Below are positions 27,058-35,579 of a DNA stretch of 64,000 nucleotides, in pieces. Under the pieces are notes generated by a model. That model was not told the origin of the DNA, made no database searches, and was given only the letters and a program-made list of their open reading frames with translations. The stretch covers positions 1,178,001 through 1,242,000 of the forward strand of contig NZ_JAGIOA010000001.1 in the NCBI RefSeq assembly GCF_017876435.1, given 5' to 3'. The DNA is from Microbacterium phyllosphaerae (GTDB lineage Bacteria > Actinomycetota > Actinomycetes > Actinomycetales > Microbacteriaceae). Within the stretch, counting starts at the first letter, position 1. Every line of letters begins with the position of its first letter. Made by a program: the position numbers and the translations under genes.

Positions 27058-27690
27058 TCAGTTCGCTGTGGTGCGGCGCCGCGCGACGCGGTCCAGCAGC
27101 TGCGTCACCACGCCGCTCAGGAGCAGGACGAGCAGTCCTGCATACCCGTAGGGCTGGACGAAGACCGCGATCGCGAGGGCGACGAGGAACAGGATGATGG
27201 CGGCAAGATCGCCGATGACTCCCGCCCGCAGCGTCTCGACGGGAGTGGTGGTGAGATCAGGGTGGCGCAGCAGGAACACCCAGCCGGCGAGAGTCGTGAC
27301 CTGGGTGAGGATCAGGGTGCCGATGTAGACCACCGGCTGCAGCAGGTCGGTGTCCATCTGACCGATCATCGCGGTCGGCACGGGCAGCCAGACGATGGTC
27401 GCCATCCACGCGATGTTGATCCACAGCAGGGGACTCGTGATCCATTCCACGTCGCGATACTGGCGGTGATGCCCCATCCAGAACGTCGCGATGAGGACGA
27501 AGCTGAGCCCGAAGCTCAGCAGTTGGCCGGAGTGCTCGTCGAAGAACTCCGCGGTGCTCAGCCTGTTCGACGCGGCATCCGACACCGACTCCATGAGCGG
27601 CAGGATCAGCAGCGTCATCGCGATCGCCACCACCGCGTCGACGAACGCCTTGAACCGCTCGGTCCGGAACCGCAATGTGTGATCAGTCAC
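27058..27690 (-). CDS. TMEM175-family (DUF1211) integral membrane protein
   Basis: This 210-residue protein starts at GTG 27690. TERFKAFVDAVVAIAMTLL matches the family's RxxxFSD motif region, here with FVD in place of FSD. Six hydrophobic helices follow, with FWMGHHRQYRDV between helices 2 and 3. Characterised relatives are potassium or proton channels. It is divergent from tilS, leaving 77 bp for both promoters. Confidence 0.82.
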   Translation of the reverse strand: MTDHTLRFRTERFKAFVDAVVAIAMTLLILPLMESVSDAASNRLSTAEFFDEHSGQLLSFGLSFVLIATFWMGHHRQYRDVEWITSPLLWINIAWMATIVWLPVPTAMIGQMDTDLLQPVVYIGTLILTQVTTLAGWVFLLRHPDLTTTPVETLRAGVIGDLAAIILFLVALAIAVFVQPYGYAGLLVLLLSGVVTQLLDRVARRRTTAN

Positions 27691-27767
27691 GGCGTCAGGT
27701 TAGAACCACACGAGTGCTCAGCGCGACCATCACGCGGCGATCCCTCGTGGTGATCTACCGTGGAGCT

Positions 27768-28754
27768 GTGCCCTCGCTCTCACCCGTCATCGCCGAGATC
27801 CGACTCGCCGTGCGCACCGCGCTCGCCGATCTGCCCGAGGGGTCGACCGTCGTCGTCGCTCTCTCCGGGGGCGCGGATTCTCTCGCGCTCGCCGCGGCGA
27901 CCGCGTTCGAAGGAGCCAAGCTCGGGGTGCGTGTGCGGAGCGTCACGGTCGACCACGGTCTGCAGGCCGACTCGGATGCCGTCGCCACGCGTGCGGCGAG
28001 CACCGCGACGGCTCTCGGGCTGGAGGCCGGCATCGTCCGCGTCGAGGTCGGTGGCGAAGGAGGGCCGGAGGCCGCGGCGCGAGACGCCCGCTACCGGGTG
28101 CTGAAAGGCGCGGCGGCGGACGCCGGGGCGACCGCCGTGCTGCTCGGCCACACACTCGACGACCAGGCCGAGACGGTGCTGCTCGGCCTCGCCCGCGGCT
28201 CCGGTGCCGCGAGCCTGCAGGGGATGGCCCCGGTGCGCGAGGACGACGACGGCGTCCGTTGGGTGCGTCCGCTGCTCGGAGTCCGGCGCGCGACGACCCG
28301 GGCATTCTGCGCGGCATCCGATCTCGAGTTCTGGGACGACCCCCACAACTCCGAGGAGCGCTTCGCTCGGGTGCGCGTCCGTGACCGTGTGCTGCCGGTT
28401 CTCGAATCCGAACTCGGACCGGGCATCGCCGAGGCGCTCGTGCGCACGGCGGAACAGCTGCGCGAGGATGCCGAGGCGTTCGACGAGATGATCCACGAGA
28501 CCATCGAGGACATCGTCGAGCACGCCGAGGCGGGGATATCCGTCAGCGTCGCAGCGCTCGCCGCCAATCCCGCCGCACTGCGCAACCGCATCATCCGCCT
28601 CGTCGTCGACAGCGAGTTCGGCGTGAGCCTGACGCGATTGCAGACCCTTGAGGTGGCCCGTCTCGTGACGGACTGGTCGGGTCAGGGACCCATCGACCTT
28701 CCGGAGTGCTCCGCCGCTCGACAGGGCGGGCGCATCGTCTTCACCGCGCGCTGA
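27768..28754 (+). CDS. tilS: tRNA(Ile)-lysidine synthase TilS
   Basis: The start at GTG 27768 gives 328 residues. The P-loop SGGADS (33-38) is the N-type ATP pyrophosphatase motif. HTLDDQAETVLLGLARGSG and a DPHNSEERFARVRVRDRVLP segment are typical of TilS. It modifies C34 of tRNA-Ile(CAU) to lysidine, an essential decoding step. The C-terminal substrate domain is short, as in many actinobacteria. An upstream in-frame start at 27675 lies within the neighbouring promoter and TMEM175 start and is unlikely. It precedes hpt and ftsH as usual, interrupted here by an opposite-strand gene. Confidence 0.94.
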   Translation: MPSLSPVIAEIRLAVRTALADLPEGSTVVVALSGGADSLALAAATAFEGAKLGVRVRSVTVDHGLQADSDAVATRAASTATALGLEAGIVRVEVGGEGGPEAAARDARYRVLKGAAADAGATAVLLGHTLDDQAETVLLGLARGSGAASLQGMAPVREDDDGVRWVRPLLGVRRATTRAFCAASDLEFWDDPHNSEERFARVRVRDRVLPVLESELGPGIAEALVRTAEQLREDAEAFDEMIHETIEDIVEHAEAGISVSVAALAANPAALRNRIIRLVVDSEFGVSLTRLQTLEVARLVTDWSGQGPIDLPECSAARQGGRIVFTAR

Positions 28755-28776
28755 ATCGCGGCCTCGCCGGAGAACG

Positions 28777-28827
28777 GAGAAGACCTCCGTGGCCGCATCC
28801 GAGGGATGAGGCGACGGAGGTCTTCTC
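28777..28827. terminator. Bidirectional terminator between tilS and the DUF937 gene
   Basis: GAGAAGACCTCCGT pairs perfectly with ACGGAGGTCTTCTC (14 bp) around a 23-base loop; the flanking genes converge. Confidence 0.82.
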
Positions 28828-28847
28828 GAGGTCCGCCGAGCTGTCGG

Positions 28848-29441
28848 CTACTTCTTGCCGCCGCCGAGCAGCCCGCCGAGCAGGTCGCCGATTCCGCCGC
28901 CGCCCGAGGACTTGCCGCCGCCGAGGAGCCCGCCGAGCAGGTCGCCGATGCCGCCGCCGCCCGAAGAGCTGCCGCCGCCGAGCAGTCCGCCGATCACATC
29001 GCCGATGCCGCCGCCGCCCGACTGCGCCTCTGCCGTCCCGGACTTCGTGGACGTGCCCTTGTTCGCGTTGGCGATCAGGCCCATCACGATCGGAGCGAGG
29101 ATCGGGAGGAGCTTGCCGAAGTCGATGCCTGCGGTCTCCTTCGACTCGGTGAGCTTCTGAGTCACCTTCTTCTCGTCGGCGCCGAGGATGTGCGAGACGA
29201 TCTTGCCGCCGTCGGCCTGGTCGATGTCGTCGACCTTCGCTGCGCCGGTCGTGCCCTCGTGACGCTTGAGCGCGTTCTCGATCGCGGAGGAGCCCTCGGC
29301 GGTGGATGCGTTCTTCGCCAGCCCGCCGAGCAGCACCGCGCCGCCCTGCTCGACCGCGGACTTGGCGACGTCGGGGGAGACTCCGAGCTTCGCGGCGATG
29401 TCGTCGATCGGCACCTGCTTCAGGATGTCGTCAAGAGCCAT
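28848..29441 (-). CDS. DUF937 protein with three tandem Gly-rich C-terminal repeats
   Basis: The start at ATG 29441, with GGAAGGA upstream, gives 197 residues. Residues 1-110 are a helical DUF937 domain (VPIDDIAAKLGVSP, then VSHILGADEKKVTQKL). Residues about 115-130 are a hydrophobic LLPILAPIVMGLIANANKG helix. The last 60 residues are three near-identical repeats of GGGGIGDLLGGLLGGG joined by SS or SSS, the first with V-I in place of L-L. Function is unknown. The Gly/Leu repeats could self-associate or insert in membranes. The gene sits on the opposite strand between tilS and hpt, interrupting an otherwise colinear block. Confidence 0.82.
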   Translation of the reverse strand: MALDDILKQVPIDDIAAKLGVSPDVAKSAVEQGGAVLLGGLAKNASTAEGSSAIENALKRHEGTTGAAKVDDIDQADGGKIVSHILGADEKKVTQKLTESKETAGIDFGKLLPILAPIVMGLIANANKGTSTKSGTAEAQSGGGGIGDVIGGLLGGGSSSGGGGIGDLLGGLLGGGKSSGGGGIGDLLGGLLGGGKK

Positions 29442-29579
29442 GGAGATTCCTTCCGTCTGGGGCATCCGCCCGTGTCACGGCTCAGAGTAGTGCGGATGCG
29501 GGCGGTGCGCCTGGAATTCTGGTTGCCGATCTGCGGATCCTGTGCGGGAGCATCGGTGCGCGTCACCTAAAATCGATCC

Positions 29580-30131
29580 ATGCGCGCCGCGGAAATCCAG
29601 GACGACCTTGCTCAGATCCTCGTCACCGAGGAGGAGATCATCGCGAAGCTCGATGAGCTCGCGACTCAGGTCGCCATCGACTACGAGGGCAAGGAGCTCA
29701 TCCTCGTGGGCGTGCTCAAGGGCGCGGTGATGGTCATGGCCGACTTCGCCCGTGCGCTGCCCTTCCACGCGCCGATGGATTGGATGGCGGTGTCGAGCTA
29801 CGGCGCCAGCACCAAGTCGAGCGGCGTGGTGCAGATCCGCAAAGACCTCGACACCGACCTCAATGGCAAGCACGTGCTGATCGTCGAGGACATCATCGAC
29901 TCCGGACTCACCCTCAGCTGGCTGCTCGAGAACTTCGAGTCTCGCGGTGCCGAGTCGATCGAGGTGCTCGCGCTGCTGCGCAAGCCCGAGGCGGCGAAGG
30001 TGGTCATCGACTGCAAGTACGTCGGCTTCGACATCCCCACCGACTTCGTCGTGGGCTACGGCCTCGACTACGACGAGCGCTACCGCAACCTGCGCGACGT
30101 CGCCGTGCTCGCGCCGCACGTCTACAGCTGA
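29580..30131 (+). CDS. hpt: Hypoxanthine phosphoribosyltransferase
   Basis: This 183-residue protein has the PRPP-binding signature VLIVEDIIDSGLTLSWL and the VGVLKGAVMVMADFAR loop of type I PRTases. It salvages hypoxanthine and guanine to IMP and GMP. A -10-like CTAAAAT lies about 7 bases before the ATG, implying a short or nearly leaderless mRNA. It sits directly before ftsH as in most actinobacteria. Confidence 0.95.
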   Translation: MRAAEIQDDLAQILVTEEEIIAKLDELATQVAIDYEGKELILVGVLKGAVMVMADFARALPFHAPMDWMAVSSYGASTKSSGVVQIRKDLDTDLNGKHVLIVEDIIDSGLTLSWLLENFESRGAESIEVLALLRKPEAAKVVIDCKYVGFDIPTDFVVGYGLDYDERYRNLRDVAVLAPHVYS

Positions 30132-30211
30132 CGCCCTTCCTCGGCGTACCGATACGCCGTGGGTGAACGCACAGCGGCCACTTAGGGCACGCGCGATACG
30201 CTGATCCGACC

Positions 30212-32212
30212 ATGGATGTCAAGAAGCTCACTCGGAATCCGCTGATCTACGTCGCCCTGATCGGTCTGCTGCTGTTCGGCGGCTTCCTGCTGATCTCGAA
30301 CCTCGGCGCGCCGAAGCAGATCACGACCCAGGAGGGTCTGAAGCTGCTCGCCGGCGAGTCGGTCACCGAGGTCGTCAACACCGACGGCGACCAGCGGGTC
30401 GACATGACGCTGTCGAAGGCGTTCGAAGGCTCCGAGAACGTGCAGTTCTACTACGTCGACGCTCGAGCCGACGAGGTCGTCAAGGCGATCAACGACGCCG
30501 ACCCGAAGGACGGCTTCAACGACGCGGTGCCGCGTGCGACCTGGTTCGACGGCATCCTCTCCCTTCTTCTTCCCCTGGTGCTCCTCGGCCTGCTTTTCTG
30601 GTGGCTGCTGTCGTCGATGCAGGGCGGAGGCGGCAAGGTCATGCAGTTCGGCAAGTCCAAGGCCAAGCTCGTCAACAAGGAGACCCCGACGGTCACCTTC
30701 GCCGACGTCGCCGGTGCGGACGAGGCGATCGAGGAGCTCCACGAGATCAAGGAATTCCTGCAGGATCCGGCCAAGTTCCAGGCCATCGGTGCCCGCATCC
30801 CGAAGGGCGTGCTGCTGTACGGCCCTCCCGGAACCGGAAAGACGCTGCTCGCCCGCGCCGTCGCCGGCGAGGCCGGAGCGCCGTTCTATTCGATCTCGGG
30901 TTCTGACTTCGTCGAGATGTTCGTCGGTGTCGGTGCATCCCGCGTGCGCGACCTCTTCAACGTGGCCAAGGAGAACTCTCCCGCGATCATCTTCATCGAC
31001 GAGATCGATGCCGTCGGTCGCCACCGTGGTGCCGGCATGGGCGGCGGAAACGACGAGCGCGAGCAGACGCTCAACCAGATGCTCGTCGAGATGGACGGCT
31101 TCGACCCGAACGCGAACGTCATCGTGATCGCGGCGACGAACCGTCCCGACATCCTCGACCCCGCACTCCTCCGCCCCGGTCGTTTCGACCGTCAGATCGG
31201 CGTCGACGCCCCCGACCTGCGCGGCCGCCAGAAGATCCTCGAGGTGCACAGCAAGGGCAAGCCGCTGTCGAAGAGCGTCGACCTCGAGGTCGTCGCCCGC
31301 AAGACCCCCGGCTTCACCGGAGCCGATCTCGCGAACGTGCTGAACGAGGCCGCCCTGCTGACCGCTCGCTCGAACGCGCAGCTGGTCGACAACCGCGCCC
31401 TCGACGAGGCCATCGACCGCGTGATCGCCGGTCCTCAGCGGCGCACCCGCGTCATGAAGGACAAAGAGAAGCTCATCACCGCGTACCACGAGGGCGGGCA
31501 CGCTCTCGCCGCAGCGGCGATGAACTACACCGACCCCGTGACGAAGATCACGATCCTGCCCCGTGGCAAGGCTCTCGGCTACACGATGGTGCTGCCGCTC
31601 GACGACAAGTACTCCGTCACGCGCAACGAGCTGCAGGATCAGCTCACGTACGCCATGGGAGGACGCGTCGCCGAGGAGATCATCTTCCACGACCCGACCA
31701 CCGGCGCGTCGAACGACATCGAGAAGGCGACGTCGATCGCCCGCAAGATGGTCATCGAATACGGCATGACCACCCAGGTCGGTCCGGTCAAGCTCGGCTC
31801 CGAGGGCGGCGACATGTTCGTCGCACGCGACATGGGACGCGGCCGCGAGTACTCCGAGAAGGTCGCGGAGCGGGTGGATGCCGAGGTGCGAGCGCTCATC
31901 GAGCAGGCGCACAACGAGGCCTACGAGGTCATCAGCGCCAACCGCGACATCCTCGACAGGCTCGCCCTGGCACTGCTCGAGGAGGAGACGCTCGATCACA
32001 ACCAGATCGCGGAGATCTTCACCGAGGTGAAGAAGCTCCCCGAGCGTCCGCTCTGGCTCTCCAGCGAGGCCCGCCCGGTGTCGGAGCGGCCTCCGATCGA
32101 GGTCCCGAAGAAGGACGTCTCGCTCGCCGCATCGGTCGAGGCTCCCTCGGCGGCTGCGCGTACGCAGCAGGGATCCGCGAACGCCGGTCAGGCACGACCC
32201 GCGACGGCCTGA
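30212..32212 (+). CDS. ftsH: ATP-dependent zinc metalloprotease FtsH
   Basis: This 666-residue protein has two membrane helices (about 10-30 and 113-133) around a small extracytoplasmic domain. Its AAA+ module has Walker A GPPGTGKT (204-211), Walker B IIFIDEID (259-266) and the second region of homology [19 protein letters not shown]. The protease site is HEGGH (426-430); Gly replaces the commoner Ala in HEAGH, which keeps the HExxH zinc motif. The C-terminal 60 residues are disordered. It degrades misfolded membrane proteins. folE starts 3 bp later, so the folate genes are probably co-transcribed. Confidence 0.97.
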   Translation: MDVKKLTRNPLIYVALIGLLLFGGFLLISNLGAPKQITTQEGLKLLAGESVTEVVNTDGDQRVDMTLSKAFEGSENVQFYYVDARADEVVKAINDADPKDGFNDAVPRATWFDGILSLLLPLVLLGLLFWWLLSSMQGGGGKVMQFGKSKAKLVNKETPTVTFADVAGADEAIEELHEIKEFLQDPAKFQAIGARIPKGVLLYGPPGTGKTLLARAVAGEAGAPFYSISGSDFVEMFVGVGASRVRDLFNVAKENSPAIIFIDEIDAVGRHRGAGMGGGNDEREQTLNQMLVEMDGFDPNANVIVIAATNRPDILDPALLRPGRFDRQIGVDAPDLRGRQKILEVHSKGKPLSKSVDLEVVARKTPGFTGADLANVLNEAALLTARSNAQLVDNRALDEAIDRVIAGPQRRTRVMKDKEKLITAYHEGGHALAAAAMNYTDPVTKITILPRGKALGYTMVLPLDDKYSVTRNELQDQLTYAMGGRVAEEIIFHDPTTGASNDIEKATSIARKMVIEYGMTTQVGPVKLGSEGGDMFVARDMGRGREYSEKVAERVDAEVRALIEQAHNEAYEVISANRDILDRLALALLEEETLDHNQIAEIFTEVKKLPERPLWLSSEARPVSERPPIEVPKKDVSLAASVEAPSAAARTQQGSANAGQARPATA

Positions 32213-32215
32213 CCC

Positions 32216-32824
32216 GTGTCTGTCGACCGTGCACGTGTCGAGCGGCTCACACGGGAACTGCTCGAGGCGATCGGGGAGGACCCGGATCGCCCCGGTCTGA
32301 AGCAGACTCCTTCGCGCATGGGCGAGCTGTACGCGGAGTTCTTCGCCGGAGTCGGGGAGGATGCCGCGGCACCCCTCGCGCACACGATCAGCGTCGCCCG
32401 CGGCCCCGCGCCCGACACGCTTCCGTCCGGCGCGGTGCTGTTGCGTGACATCCGCTTCCGCTCGGTGTGCGAGCACCACCTGCTGCCGTTCGCCGGTCGC
32501 GCGCACATCGCGTATCTTCCGGGTGAGCAGGTCGTCGGCCTCGGGGCGCTGGTGCGCGTGGTCGAGACGCTCGCCGCGCGGCCGCAGGTGCAGGAGCGAC
32601 TCGGCGAGCAGATCGCCGACACGATCGCCGAGCACCTCGACACCCGCGGCGTGCTGGTCGTGCTCGACGCGAGCCACGGCTGCGTCACGATGCGCGGCGG
32701 ACGCCAGCCCGAGGCATCGACCCTGACCATCGCCGCGCGCGGTGAGTACACGGATGCCGTCGCGCGGGCAGAGCTCATCGCTCTCATCGGCGCATCATCC
32801 GGTTCTGGAGCGTCGCACGCATGA
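32216..32824 (+). CDS. folE: GTP cyclohydrolase I
   Basis: This 202-residue protein starts at GTG 32216, three bases after the ftsH stop. CEHHLLPF provides zinc and GTP ligands, ASHGCVTMRG contains the second Cys, and QERLGEQIADTI and GLGALVR are conserved. It turns GTP into dihydroneopterin triphosphate, the first step of folate synthesis. Its stop overlaps the folP start by four bases. Confidence 0.96.
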   Translation: MSVDRARVERLTRELLEAIGEDPDRPGLKQTPSRMGELYAEFFAGVGEDAAAPLAHTISVARGPAPDTLPSGAVLLRDIRFRSVCEHHLLPFAGRAHIAYLPGEQVVGLGALVRVVETLAARPQVQERLGEQIADTIAEHLDTRGVLVVLDASHGCVTMRGGRQPEASTLTIAARGEYTDAVARAELIALIGASSGSGASHA

Positions 32825-33621
32825 CCGGCATCTGGGGCATCGTCAACGTCACCCCCGACTCGTTCAGCGACGGCGGGCGGTATCTCGACGTCGACCATGC
32901 TGTCGCGCACGGCCTGCGGCTGCGCGCCGAGGGAGCCACCGTGCTCGACATCGGTGGCGAGTCGACGAGGCCCGGTGCCGAGCGGGTGGGAACCGCGGAG
33001 GAGCAGAGGCGCGTGCTGCCCGTGATCGAGCGGCTGGCCGCCGAGGGCGTGCCCGTGAGCATCGACACGCTCAACGCGTCGACTGCCGCGGCCGCCGTGC
33101 GGGCCGGCGCGCGGATCGTGAACGACGTCTCCGGCGGCCTCGCCGACCCGGAGATGCTCGCGGCCGTCGCTGAGTCCGGCGCCGACTATGCGATCGGCCA
33201 CTGGCGGGACTTCTCCGACGACATGTACGCCCACGCCGAGTACCGCCGTGCCGCCCGAGAAGTCGCGGGGGAGCTGCAGGAGCGCATGGGAGCCGCCGCC
33301 GCTGCCGGGATCGCCCCGTCTCGACTCATCGTCGATCCGGGCATCGGCTTCTCGAAGAAGGGCGGGCAGAACTGGAGCGTCCTTCGAGGACTCGACCAGA
33401 TCGTCGCTCTGGGACCGCGCGTCCTCATCGGCACCTCCCGTAAGAGGTTCCTCGCCGAGACGCTCGGAGCCGACCCCGCCGAGGTCTCGGAAGCCCGCCG
33501 CGATCTCGCGACCGCCGTGACGAGCGCGCTGGCGGCGCGAGCGGGCGTCTGGGCGGTGCGGGTGCACGATGTCGGTGCCACACGCGATGCTCTCGCCATC
33601 GCGCACGCCTGGGAGGGTTAG
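32821..33621 (+). CDS. folP: Dihydropteroate synthase
   Basis: This 266-residue TIM-barrel protein starts at ATG 32821. IVNVTPDSFSDGG binds the pterin and is the family signature, DIGGESTRPGA is the second, and DPGIGFSKK marks the later loop. It joins p-aminobenzoate to hydroxymethyl-dihydropterin pyrophosphate and is the sulfonamide target. It is translationally coupled to folE (ATGA), and folB starts three bases after its stop. Confidence 0.96.
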   Translation: MTGIWGIVNVTPDSFSDGGRYLDVDHAVAHGLRLRAEGATVLDIGGESTRPGAERVGTAEEQRRVLPVIERLAAEGVPVSIDTLNASTAAAAVRAGARIVNDVSGGLADPEMLAAVAESGADYAIGHWRDFSDDMYAHAEYRRAAREVAGELQERMGAAAAAGIAPSRLIVDPGIGFSKKGGQNWSVLRGLDQIVALGPRVLIGTSRKRFLAETLGADPAEVSEARRDLATAVTSALAARAGVWAVRVHDVGATRDALAIAHAWEG

Positions 33622-33624
33622 AGC

Positions 33625-34017
33625 ATGGATTTCCTCGATGAGATCGTCCTGACGGGGCTCACGGTGTTCGGTCGCCACGGCGTCTACGACCACGAGCGCG
33701 AGAACGGGCAGGAGTTCACGATCGATCTGCGCCTGATGATGCCGCTCGGCGCCGCCGCGGCATCCGACGACGTGCTCGACACCGTGCACTACGGCGAGCT
33801 CGCCGAGAAGGTGGCCGCCGTGGTCGCCGGGGAGCCCGTCAACCTCATCGAGACGCTGGCGGAGCGCATCGCCGACGTCGCTCTGTCGGACTCGCGCGTG
33901 CACTCCGTGAGCGTGACGGTGCACAAGCCGCACGCCCCGATCGCCCTCACCTTCAGCGACGTCGCCGTGACGGTGCACCGCGCGCAGAAGCACCCGGCCA
34001 GTGAGATCTCGCGATGA
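33625..34017 (+). CDS. folB: Dihydroneopterin aldolase
   Basis: This 130-residue protein has the FolB plan: LTGLTVFGRHGVYDHERENG, with the conserved Glu in QEFTIDL, and a C-terminal VTVHKPHAPI strand where Lys is catalytic. It splits dihydroneopterin to hydroxymethyl-dihydropterin and glycolaldehyde. It lies between folP and folK, and its stop overlaps the folK start. Confidence 0.95.
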   Translation: MDFLDEIVLTGLTVFGRHGVYDHERENGQEFTIDLRLMMPLGAAAASDDVLDTVHYGELAEKVAAVVAGEPVNLIETLAERIADVALSDSRVHSVSVTVHKPHAPIALTFSDVAVTVHRAQKHPASEISR

Positions 34018-34553
34018 GCCGCAACCTGGCGAACCCGCCGAGCATCCCCGGTCCCCGCCCCGGCAGGGGAGACGCGGTGGCCGTGGTCGCCTTCGGGGCG
34101 AACCTCGGCGACCGTGAGCGTACGATCCGCGCGGCCGCCGAGCGTATCTCGAGATTGCCTCTGGTCAGCGACGTCCGTCTGTCCCCGCTCGTCGAGACGG
34201 TCGCTCTTCGCCTCGACGGCCCAGACCCCGAGGCCCCCGGATACGTCAACGCGGTGGCGCTGGTCACCACACGGCTCGCGCCCGGCATCCTGCTGGGGAT
34301 GCTGCACGCGATCGAGGACGAGCATGGCAGGGAACGTCACGAGCGCTGGGGTGACCGCACGCTCGACCTGGATCTGATCGCGTACGGCGATGAGAGGTCC
34401 GATGATGACCGCCTTCAGCTGCCGCATCCGCGGGCCTTCGAGCGACTCTTCGTGCTCGAGCCGTGGCTCGCGCTCGATGCCGGGGCAGTCCTTCCCGACC
34501 ACGGCAGGGTCGCCGACCTGGTCGCCCGCCTGCATGACCAGGGGGAGCGATGA
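34014..34553 (+). CDS. folK: 2-amino-4-hydroxy-6-hydroxymethyldihydropteridine pyrophosphokinase
   Basis: This 179-residue protein has FGANLGDRE at the ATP site, HERWGDRTLDLDLI with the metal-binding Asp pair, and LPHPRAFERLFVLEPW. A 20-residue polar lead precedes the core. It activates hydroxymethyl-dihydropterin with ATP for FolP. It overlaps both folB upstream and the DUF3180 gene downstream by four bases. Confidence 0.95.
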   Translation: MSRNLANPPSIPGPRPGRGDAVAVVAFGANLGDRERTIRAAAERISRLPLVSDVRLSPLVETVALRLDGPDPEAPGYVNAVALVTTRLAPGILLGMLHAIEDEHGRERHERWGDRTLDLDLIAYGDERSDDDRLQLPHPRAFERLFVLEPWLALDAGAVLPDHGRVADLVARLHDQGER

Positions 34554-35047
34554 AGCGCACCTCCGTCGGTCTGCTCGTGGTCCTCGCGATTCTCGCGGGG
34601 GCTGCGGGCTTCGTGCTCGACCACATGCTCACCGCGATGGGGCGCACCACCTTCACGCCGTCGCTCCTGCTGCCCGTGCTGCTTCTGCTGATCGCGGCCG
34701 CCTCGCTCGGAGTGGCGTGGCCTGTGCGGTCGAGCGTGCGCAACGGCATCCGCATCGATCCCTTCCGTGCGACCAGAGCGGTCACCCTCGCCCGCGCGTC
34801 CAGCCTGGTGGGAGCGCTCATGGCGGGGTTCGGTGCCGGGCTCCTGGTGTTCCTTCTGACCAGGCCGATAGATCCCCCGGTAGGGTCGACTGTGGCGATG
34901 CTGGCACTGATCGGAAGCGCGATCGTGCTCGCGGTCGCCGCGCTCATCGCCGAACAGTTCTGCATACTTCCGAAGGATCCTGATGACTCAGAACCCAGAG
35001 ATCGAGCCGGGGATCCCGGCCCCGCTGAACTCGGCGGAGGTCACTGA
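34550..35047 (+). CDS. DUF3180 membrane protein
   Basis: This 165-residue protein has four hydrophobic helices and the RPSS/RNGIRIDPFRATRAVTLARASS-type loop typical of DUF3180, an actinobacterial family found after folK. Function is unknown. The ATG overlaps the folK stop. Its last 65 bp, which encode a polar, probably disordered tail, are shared in another frame with the next gene, an unusually long overlap for this operon. Confidence 0.88.
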   Translation: MKRTSVGLLVVLAILAGAAGFVLDHMLTAMGRTTFTPSLLLPVLLLLIAAASLGVAWPVRSSVRNGIRIDPFRATRAVTLARASSLVGALMAGFGAGLLVFLLTRPIDPPVGSTVAMLALIGSAIVLAVAALIAEQFCILPKDPDDSEPRDRAGDPGPAELGGGH

Positions 35048-35579
35048 CCTCACGGCCCTCGACCAGGGGACGTACGCGCAACTGCGCACCGCCCGCAGCG
35101 AGGCGAGACTCGAGCTCGACGGAAGCTGGCACCAGATCTCGCCGCGCTACGTCGTGTCGCAGATCGTGCAGAACCTGATCTTCGTGGCGTTCGTGCTCGC
35201 CGTCGCGCTGGTTCTCGCGCTGGTGCTGCACCAGACGTGGGTGTGGATCCCCGCCGGTGTCGTCGTGCTCATCACGCTGATCACCCTGGTCATCCTGCCG
35301 CGTCAGGCGAAGGCCATCGGCTACATGCTGCGCACCGACGACATCGTCTTCCGCAAGGGCATCCTGTGGCAGCGCATGATCGCGGTGCCGTACGGACGCA
35401 TGCAGCTCGTCGACATCACCCAGGGGCCTCTCGACCGCGCCTTCGGAGTCACCCAGCTCAAGATGGTGACGGCCGCCGCGACGACCGGCGTGCAGATCCC
35501 CGGCCTCACGCAGGCCGCAGCCGAGGCGCTGCGAGACACCCTCATCCACGTGGCCGAGACCCGCCGGACGGGCCTGTGA
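34983..35579 (+). CDS. Bacterial PH-domain (bPH2, YdbS-like) membrane protein
   Basis: This 198-residue protein has a polar N-terminal 45 residues, two adjacent membrane helices (about 55-105), then one bPH2 domain with the typical MLRTDDIVFRKGILWQR and IPYGRMQ-like VPYGRMQLVDITQGPLDR segments. YdbS/YdbT pairs act at the envelope, and in Bacillus they give resistance to some secreted antimicrobials. It overlaps the DUF3180 gene by 65 bp and the next PH gene by GTGA, so the pair is coupled. Confidence 0.87.
   Translation: MTQNPEIEPGIPAPLNSAEVTDLTALDQGTYAQLRTARSEARLELDGSWHQISPRYVVSQIVQNLIFVAFVLAVALVLALVLHQTWVWIPAGVVVLITLITLVILPRQAKAIGYMLRTDDIVFRKGILWQRMIAVPYGRMQLVDITQGPLDRAFGVTQLKMVTAAATTGVQIPGLTQAAAEALRDTLIHVAETRRTGL

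Noticed and set aside
30182-32677. An 831-codon minus-strand open frame
   Set aside because: It lies antisense to ftsH and folE, which carry all expected motifs; its own composition is Arg/Val/Asp-rich and low in sense.
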